Shown here piece by piece: positions 56,720 to 64,000 of a stretch of 64,000 bases of DNA. How positions within the stretch are numbered: the first letter of the stretch is position 1; each line of letters starts with the position of its first letter. The DNA lies in assembly GCA_008828725.1 (NCBI GenBank), contig MEHQ01002643.1, forward strand, positions 1 to 64,000, written 5' to 3'. A model generated the notes under the pieces. That model was not told the origin of the DNA. It saw nothing but the letters and a program-made list of their open reading frames with translations, and made no database searches. The DNA is from Saccharina japonica. Lineage: Eukaryota > Sar > Phaeophyceae > Laminariales > Laminariaceae. Made by a program: the position numbers and the translations under genes.

Positions 56720-57776
56720 TGGGTATTTCCCCTAAATCTGAGGTTTCGCAGTCGTTTTGGGGTGTTAGGACGACTGACTCCAGAATGTACCACTCGACCC
56801 CAGACTTGGAAAATGTAATCCTGGGTCTATAGCGCGTTTGTTGGCGTTTAGGAATCGGAGTTGTTTTCGCCGAGGGATCCCTTATTAAAAAAAACCCTGC
56901 CACGTACGTAGGTATACATACATATCGATACTGTACTATATATAGTCTACGAACGTTAAAAAAAATGCGTACTGCGGATGTTGCTGGTGGTATTCTGTGC
57001 GAGCGCTCCTTGAGACATGCTACATGGAAAAACGGTCGATACTCTTGCCACCGCTTGATTCGTTACCGGCATATACGAAGATATACCCCATGCCAAGTTA
57101 AAAGTCTAAGACGACACACACACGTTCTGCGGAAGTATGGATACGTGATACCAAGCTCAAGTGCATATAGGTACTATTTCCAGGCGTTCAAGCTGGCTCC
57201 ATAAATAAACGTACGTATTCAAAACTTTTTTTTTATTTTACAATTTGCTTCGTTGGGCTCCTGGGTTGGCGTCCCACTTGTATACATATATAATACGGCC
57301 ACAAATGTGCATCTCCTCGACATGCGACATGCGACATGCGACAGGTGCTTAATAGTATGTTTTTACCAGGTTGGTATGTTGGCCTGTTGGGTGATACGTT
57401 CACCTGGCCTACGCAATTGTTCAGCTCGGAATTCGCAACTCTGCCACCCTGCGAAAATCAATGCAGCTATTGCGACTGGCTCTATCTAGGCCAGACCCGA
57501 TCAGAGTCAGACCAACTCGTTTACGTACGATACGTTCGGTGTGTATTGTCAGCCTATATAGAATATATTGCAAAAACAAAAAAAAATACAGCTGTGAGAT
57601 CGAGGATTTTATCGAAGTCATGTTTGCAAGCTGAGTGGGATACTTCGATCGCGCGAACTACGGGTTTTGAGGGGAACAAAATATGACATCAGACACGCAT
57701 CAGAGATGGAACTCAAGGGAGGTCACATATATACGGTGTATACAGAGTACTGCAGTGTTATTTCTATTACTCATGC
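56720..57776. other. unassigned region
   Basis: No gene is recognised. GCGACATGC is repeated three times at 57321-57343. Confidence 0.3.
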
Positions 57777-58083
57777 TAAATAAGCAAGGCTTATCACGGT
57801 ACTCGATAATCGAGACGGGACGGGACGGTACTGTTTTTACTTGTTTGGCGGGAAAAAAAATGAAGACGGGACGGGACGGGACGGTAAAATGACGACCAAA
57901 CAGGTTTTTGAGACGGGACGGGACGGGACGGTTGGTGTACAATTTCTCAACGGGACGGGACGGTAATTTCAACGGGGTAGATTTTCACGACGGGACGGGA
58001 CGGTAAAATTCAACGGAATTTTTTTCCACGACGGGACGGGACGGTAAATATAATTTTTCACGACGGGACGGGACGGTAAATAT

Positions 58084-58652
58084 NNNNNNNNNNNNNNNNN
58101 NNNNNNNNNNNNNNNNNNNNNNNNNNNNNNNNNNNNNNNNNNNNNNNNNNNNNNNNNNNNNNNNNNNNNNNNNNNNNNNNNNNNNNNNNNNNNNNNNNNN
58201 NNNNNNNNNNNNNNNNNNNNNNNNNNNNNNNNNNNNNNNNNNNNNNNNNNNNNNNNNNNNNNNNNNNNNNNNNNNNNNNNNNNNNNNNNNNNNNNNNNNN
58301 NNNNNNNNNNNNNNNNNNNNNNNNNNNNNNNNNNNNNNNNNNNNNNNNNNNNNNNNNNNNNNNNNNNNNNNNNNNNNNNNNNNNNNNNNNNNNNNNNNNN
58401 NNNNNNNNNNNNNNNNNNNNNNNNNNNNNNNNNNNNNNNNNNNNNNNNNNNNNNNNNNNNNNNNNNNNNNNNNNNNNNNNNNNNNNNNNNNNNNNNNNNN
58501 NNNNNNNNNNNNNNNNNNNNNNNNNNNNNNNNNNNNNNNNNNNNNNNNNNNNNNNNNNNNNNNNNNNNNNNNNNNNNNNNNNNNNNNNNNNNNNNNNNNN
58601 NNNNNNNNNNNNNNNNNNNNNNNNNNNNNNNNNNNNNNNNNNNNNNNNNNNN
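58084..58652. other. assembly gap
   Basis: 569 undetermined bases that begin inside the GACGGGACGG array, so the array is probably longer than shown. Frames drawn across it are meaningless. Confidence 1.
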
Positions 58653-58789
58653 CCCCCTCCCACTCTTTACCAATGAATTTGCCGACTACAGCGTAACTAC
58701 TGTCTGAAGTGCTGTCTGTACAAAAACACACGGTAGGCGTGGGAACAAGATGGAGCACGCAGCTGCTGTCTGAAGTGCTGCCGGAATGA

Positions 58790-59037
58790 CAGTCCGCGGG
58801 CACACAGTGAAAAAGAACAGCCAACCAAAGCCATCACGTCAATTGACAATTGCCCGAATCTATCCTGAACGTCTGTGTTAGGCACAGCATTATAAACATC
58901 GACACTGATTAGGAATCGTTCCACATTGAAGGGGTCTTCCACGATCAGGCACACAATGAAGGCACCCGGGGTGTCCGCGCCATCTCTGCCGCGTCTCTCT
59001 ACAAAACCAGTGACGTCATCCACACCGACCCAACAAC
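58790..59037 (-). pseudogene. coding-like fragment, family not recognised
   Basis: About 80 minus-strand codons without a stop read like a real domain (GVDDVTGFVERRGRDGAD, then VEDPFNVERFLISVDVYNAV and DRFGQLSIDVMALVG). It ends where the LINE fragment begins at 59038 and sits just beyond the assembly gap. I cannot name the family; it may be cargo or a second element. Confidence 0.35.
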
Positions 59038-60410
59038 AACCCGGGTACGAGAACACAACGACACGAGCCAAACGAAAAAATAAGAAAAAAAAGACAATGA
59101 AACAACCAAACGAATTATGAAATTTAACATAATATGAATGACGCAAATGACGCAGGGAGACAGAAGCGCCCCTAGCCCCTACTGTAGAAGAAAATAATTC
59201 GCGCCCAAGAGTAACAGAAAACTGCCGCACGGGCGAAGCAACACGAAGCAGAAGAAGAGGAAGACCCCGGGATAGGACGGCGGGGGGGGAAGGAAACAAA
59301 GGGAGAAACAAGGCAAAAAGCAAGAAAGGAGACACGAGAGAAAAAAAGAGAAAAACCGTTCTCAAGGCGATGATGATAGTAACAAGTTCCCGTCTCTTCT
59401 ACGAAACCGATACGGGGACCATGCCACACCTTCTGCCATCTCCTTCCTACTCTCATCAATATTAGCGGTGTCAAGAGCCGATACTACCTCTGCCGCGCGC
59501 CCCCCCCAGTGAACAACTCAACAAGAAACAAACAAAATAAAAAAAACAAATAATATCATGCAAGGGCTAGTCGAATCGATATCTTGCCACACTATCTACC
59601 TCCGTTTCTGCATTATTCGTCGACAGCTGTATCAGTACGGCTGCCCCCCCTCCCCTCCCCTTGTCGCCTCTCTTAGGCATCATCAGCTCCATGCCGTAGC
59701 CAGCTCCTCTCCGCTTCGCCCCTGTACCACCTCGCCATGAAAGTATCCCGCCGCCTCAACGCCCCCCCGATACCACTTCCCACTCTTCTTACTACGTAGC
59801 CGCCCTCGGCCATAACAACGTATATATTTGCTCCGAACAGCAAAGGGGAGCTTTCTGTGAAGCCCTCTGTCGCTCGGAAAGCCCTGAGGTAATCTGCTAG
59901 ACATTGGGCCCAGTTATTTTCTGGTCGACCAGGTCCCGAGTTCTTCCCAACGACAATCGTCCCAAACATCACCCCCCGGATCAGCCGCTCATTAGTCGTG
60001 CGCTGTACGGCCCCCGCAAAGAGGAGGTTTCGTTTGCGGATGGTCGTCTCAACGCTCTCGCATTGTGCCTTTTTGAGAGCCTTGGCTTATGACATGAGAT
60101 GGTCGGTGCGTTGTCGACGCTGGAAACTAATGATCCGTACGTAGGAGGAGGTTGTGATGTGCCGCTCGGAGCTCAGCGAAGTGCCCCTGGCCAAGGATCC
60201 ACGTCACACACACGTACAGCGGTGTCTCCGTCACCTCGGCCTTTAGCATGCGCACCTTTAGAGTGAACAGGGCATCCTCCATATCGCACAGCTCCCGCTT
60301 GAACCGATTGTAGCATATATATACCAGGGTACGTATAGTCCGTCCGGCTCCAAATATCCGAAATCCCCCCATCACCAAGGAACACTTATCTCGGGTATGG
60401 GTAGGTTGTT
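59038..60410 (-). pseudogene. LINE (non-LTR retrotransposon) 3' fragment, copy 1
   Basis: The minus strand reads, 5' to 3', FKRELCDMEDALFTLKVRML, LYVCVTWILGQ, AHHNLLLR, then RKRNLLFAGAVQR, FGTIVVGKNSGPGRP-NNWAQCLA. This is the region after the reverse-transcriptase core of non-LTR elements (an E/C-TWxL segment, an HNLLLR-type block, R-LLFAG-V and GRP-xxW). Truncated at its 5' side near 60410; a frameshift follows HHNLLLR, and a TAA at about 60090 replaces the Lys codon found in copy 2. A long 3' untranslated part runs to 59038, ending CTCGTACCCGG. Confidence 0.8.
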
Positions 60411-60541
60411 GAAAAAAACAGAGATACCCTTAAAACAGCCCTCTCGAGACGGAGATAATAACACGTCGATTTTTTTTTTTAATTCTTATTATTTAGCCTG
60501 ATGTTTGCAAAAAACGTTAATTTCTGCGGCTCCGTAGAACG

Positions 60542-60811
60542 TGCACGTACGTGCCGGGCTATTCGAATTTGCACGTACTTTCAATACGGTTATATGTATG
60601 GCAGGAGTTGTTATAGATATGTATGGCCTACATGGGTACCAAATGGGATCGAGGTGCCAGGTGGGCCCCCGGCGGCTCCTGCGGAGGGCTGATTATATTT
60701 CTGCACCTTGGGTGGGAGCAGGGTGCCAAATGGGATCAGATCCGGGTGGGAGCAAGGGTAAAGATGGTGCAAAAGTACGTGCAGATCCGAACAGCCCAGC
60801 ACGTACGTGCA
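60542..60811. mobile_element. nested inverted-repeat element (MITE)
   Basis: Termini TGCACGTACGTGC, a CGGGCTATTCG block and GCACGTACTTT are mirrored at 60775-60811 with four mismatches in about 40 bases. About 270 bp. It contains two copies of a CCAAATGGGATC motif. It stops eight bases before the internal left end at 60819. Confidence 0.65.
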
Positions 60812-61189
60812 ATTATACCAAGGCTTATCACGGTACTCGATAATCGAGACGGGACGGGACGGTACTGATTTTACTTGTTTGGCGGGAAAAAAAATGAAGA
60901 CGGGACGGGACGGGACGGTAAAATGACGACCAAACAGGTTTTTGAGACGGGACGGGACGGGACGGTTGGTGTACAATTCCTCAACGGGACGGGACGGTAA
61001 TTTCAACGGGGTAGATTTTCACGGCGGGACGGGACGGTAAAATTCAACGGATTTTTTTTCCACGACGGGACGGGACGGTAAATATAATTTTTCACGGCGG
61101 GACGGGACGGTAAATATAATTTTTCACGACGGGACGGAACGGTAAATATTTTTCACAACGGGAAGGGACGGTAAAAATAATTTTTCATG

Positions 61190-61640
61190 ACAGGACGGGA
61201 GGGACGTACCGTGGGACCGAGTTTTCCTGTCCCAAATGTTAGTTGTATACTATATACAACGTATAGAAGTAGTGCGGCACTGGATAATTATTGGATCAAA
61301 ACAGTTGTTGCTCCAGAGGAACAACGAAAAGAAACACTCGTACGAATCGTACATACGTACCGGTACGTGAATAGAAATTCATCTTGAAATTCGTATCCCC
61401 ATATAATAAGATTTGGCGGAAAATTCGTATCCCCATAATAAAAAATACACTTAATTTTTTTTCATATTTTGATATTTTGATGTTTCATATTCGTTATTTC
61501 GTAAATTCGTAAATTCGTATAACTTTAATTTAATTTTAATGTACATACTAATGTGAAAAAAACAATTTTTGTAAATTCGTAGATTCTTGGTGGGAATGAC
61601 GGGAAGAGACAACGGGCAGGTGTGAATCTGGGCGGGAGAG
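61190..61640. other. internal AT-rich segment of the composite element
   Basis: No gene seen. AAATTCGTA and ATTCGTATCCCCATA recur several times between 61380 and 61585. Confidence 0.4.
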
Positions 61641-62172
61641 ACAAGTTTTGTCGGCGGGACGGGACGGTAAAGACAACGGTGCATGACGGGACGGGACGGT
61701 AAATTACATTATCTCGACGGGACGGGACGGTAATTTTCAACGGGAGCGATTTTCTTGACGGGACGGGACGGTAAAGTTCAACGGGGCAGATTTCGATGAC
61801 GGGACGGGACGGTAAATTTCAACGGTTGGAGATTTGTTGGCGGGACGGGACGGGACGGGATTTGACGGGACGACGGGAACAGTTTAACGACGGTTTAACC
61901 GTCCCGTCCCGCCGTTACCGTCGTTACCGTCCCGCCAAAATACCGTGATAAGCCTTGTAAATAAGGGCCCCTAAGAAGAGATTCGAGTGCTTACGTATAT
62001 ACGTAGCCGGGCCGTGTCAGAATACTATGCGTTGCATCGTAGACACATATTATATATATATATGTTATACGCTCTCGGGTGGCAAACCTAACAGCGCAAT
62101 ATAGATAGCAGCATACACAAAGCACTGCTACTGCTGTAGTAAATTATCATAGTCTGTAAATGCATGTACGTA

Positions 62173-62742
62173 CAGCACAGGACACTTACTAAGAAACAGG
62201 AGATCTAGTCCAGGTTGGATTTCTTAATTGAAAGAGGGTGCTTTCTACATTAATTTCAGTATAACAACTCCCGGGTTTATTTATGATTTCCTCTAAATCT
62301 CAGCCTGTCTTTATCATTATCCTTTTTATTATTATTATCTTTGCCATCCGACAATGTGTAGCATGATCTTCAGCGTTGATCACTCATAAAACTCCCAAAA
62401 GCAGAAGAACACGGAAACCAAGGAAACCTATGCGTACAGTCTAACACCCTTCTATGCTTCCCGCCAAGATTTATCCACAATACTCCATTGTTGTCCTTGC
62501 TCCCTCCTTCTTCCCAATATGCCCTCTTTACGTTCAATACTTAAGTCCTAAGCCGCATCTAAGCTCCATCCCCACGCCATCGGTGTGGGTCTGTCATCCC
62601 CCCCCCCCCTGCTCCTCCTCGCTTCCTGGCGACCCCTGAGCTGAAGTTTGAAGCGTGAAACCCTCCTGGAGATGGCGACCTGTTTGGTCACCGAGACGAT
62701 TCCTTTCCTTTTTATTATTATTAATAGGTGTCTTGAATACTG
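62173..62742. mobile_element. pogo-like element copy, diverged and enlarged
   Basis: Starts CAGCACAGGACACTTA after TA and follows the 17645-17826 family (AAGAAACAGG, GGTTGGATTTC, AGAGGGTGCTTTC, CCTCTAAATCTCAGCC) to about 62320. The expected right end appears only at 62725-62742 (AATAGGTGTCTTGAATACTG). The roughly 380 bases between are flanked by TCCTTTTTATTATTATTA on both sides (62320 and 62706). Confidence 0.65.
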
Positions 62743-62923
62743 CGTGTGTCGTCTTCACAATAAACTCGTTATTTCTACCCAACTACATCAGTTCACCCAG
62801 TGTCTGTCCTGATTCCTAGAGAGATACATGGTACAAATTATGTGGTCACAGACTGTGAGACAGAGAAAAACCAAAACAAAATAAACACAAATGAATGGGT
62901 AAAGCAAGTGAAATGTCAACGTA

Positions 62924-64000
62924 CCGGGTACGAGAACACAACGACACGAGCCAAACAAAAAATAAGAACAAAAAGACAATGAAAAAACCAAACGATTTAT
63001 GAAATTTAACATAATACGAATGACGCAAATGACGCAGGGAGACAGAAGCGCCCCTAGCCCCTATTGTAGAAGAAAATCATTCGCGCCCAAGAGTAACAGA
63101 TAACTGCCGCACGGGCGAAGCAACACGAAGGAGAAGAAGAGGAAGACACCGGCATAGGACGGCGGGGGGGAAAGGAAACAAAGAGAGAAACAAGGCAAAA
63201 AGCAAGAAATGAGACGCAAGAGAACAAGAGAAAAACCGTTCTCAAGGCGATGATGATAGTAACAAGTTCCCGTCTCTTCTACGAAACCGATACGGGGACC
63301 ATGCCACACCTTCTGCCATCTCCTTCCTACTCTCATCCATATTAGCGGTGTCAAGAGCCGATACTACCTCTGCCGCGCGCCCCCCCCAGTGAACAACTCA
63401 ACAAGAAACAAACAAAATAAATAAAACAAATAATATCATTCAAGGACTAGTCGAATCGATATCTTCCGTTTCTGCATTATTCGTCGACAGCTGTATCAGT
63501 ACGGCTGCCCCCCCTCCCCTCCCCTTGTCGCCTCTCTTAGACATCATCATCTGCATGCCGTAGCCAGCTCCTCTCCGCTTCGCCCCTGTACCACCTCGCC
63601 ATGAAATTATCCCGCCGCCTCAACGCCCCCCCGATACCACTTCCCACTCTTCTTACGTAGCCGCCCTCGGCCATAACAACGTATATATCTGCTCCGAACA
63701 GCAAAGGGGAGCTTTCTGTGAAGCCCTCTGTCGCTCGGAAAACCCTGAGGTCATCTGCTAGACATTGGGCCCAGTTCTTTTCTGGTCGACCAGGTCCCGA
63801 GTTCTTCCCAACGACGATCGTCCCAAACATCACCCCCCGGGTCAGCCGCTCATTAGTCGTGCGCTGTACGGCCCCCGCAAAGAGGAGGTTTCGTTTGCGG
63901 ATGGTCGTCTCAACGCTCTCGCATTGTGCCTTCTTGAGAGCCTTGGCTTTTGACATGAGATGGTCGGTGCGTTGTCGGCGCTGGAAACTAGTGATCCGTA
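62924..64000 (-). pseudogene. LINE 3' fragment, copy 2 (runs off the window)
   Basis: About 95 percent similar by eye to 59038-60120 and ending at the same CTCGTACCCGG terminus. The C-terminal frame 63956-63537 is open (KALKKAQCESVETTIRKRN, LLFAGAVQR, GKNSGPGRPEKNW). Its upstream part is outside the window, so whether this copy is full-length and coding cannot be judged here. Confidence 0.75.

Larger units (their letters stand above)
57785..61957. mobile_element. composite hAT-like element with GACGGGACGG arrays
   Basis: Outer termini CAAGGCTTATCACGGTA (57785) and TACCGTGATAAGCCTTG (61957) are exact inverted repeats, flanked on both sides by the 8-mer TAAATAAG (57777-57784 and 61958-61965). 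Dense GACGGGACGG(GACGG)TAA arrays lie at 57812-58083, 60846-61200 and 61650-61890. A second, nearly identical left end starts at 60819. Between the two left ends are an assembly gap (58084-58652), a LINE fragment and a nested MITE. No transposase is visible. Confidence 0.8.

Noticed and set aside
57969..58824. Minus-strand frames of 200-280 codons
   Set aside because: Most of each frame is the assembly gap, and the visible ends translate the GACGGGACGG array.

Overview
The window looks like nuclear DNA of an intron-rich, repeat-dense eukaryote. Two genes are recovered, each split into ten short exons with GT/GC-AG introns. Almost everything else is transposon-derived: tRNA-headed SINEs, non-autonomous hAT and Tc1/pogo-like elements, a non-LTR (LINE) fragment pair, a Copia remnant, and tandem or palindromic short-motif arrays. 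A secreted alpha-type carbonic anhydrase pair in this setting would fit a large-genome alga, perhaps a stramenopile such as a brown alga. That placement is an inference. There is no rRNA, complete tRNA or organellar gene to settle it.

The two genes are paralogous alpha-carbonic anhydrases arranged tail to tail: copy A at 7201-14728 (+) and copy B at 19189-29827 (-). Exon count, all intron phases and nearly all exon lengths are identical. Homology also extends into introns, the 5' leader, the 3' flank and part of the spacer. The locus is therefore an inverted segmental duplication of about 23 kb centred near 16.7-17 kb. Both proteins keep the three zinc histidines and the Glu/Thr gate residues. 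Copy B has a GC-AG last intron, and its intron 8 has swollen to 3.8 kb with transposon and satellite debris.

Layout: 1-3.5 kb, a SINE split by two head-to-tail hAT elements sharing one 8-bp target duplication. 3.5-7.1 kb, SINE copies. 7.1-29.9 kb, the carbonic anhydrase duplication. 30.3-31.04 kb, a CCGAA array. 31-39.9 kb, mostly unassigned DNA with retroelement-like coding scraps. 39.9-45.1 kb, a pogo-like MITE, dispersed direct repeats and a broken gag-like frame. 46.8-47.9 kb, tandem repeats. 50.7-51.3 kb, a third GGAAGCTTCC palindrome array. 51.3-52.9 kb, a SINE plus a decayed pogo-like transposase and its terminal repeat. 53-57 kb, degenerate repeats and a small hAT MITE. 57.8-62.0 kb, a composite hAT-like element with GACGGGACGG arrays, an assembly gap, a LINE fragment and a nested MITE. 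62.2-64 kb, another pogo-like copy and a second copy of the LINE fragment running off the end.

The carbonic anhydrases would interconvert CO2 and bicarbonate in a secretory or extracellular (or plastid-envelope) compartment. No other gene in the window can be tied to them. The most unusual content is the set of repeat families, each of which amplifies its own short motif in dense arrays.
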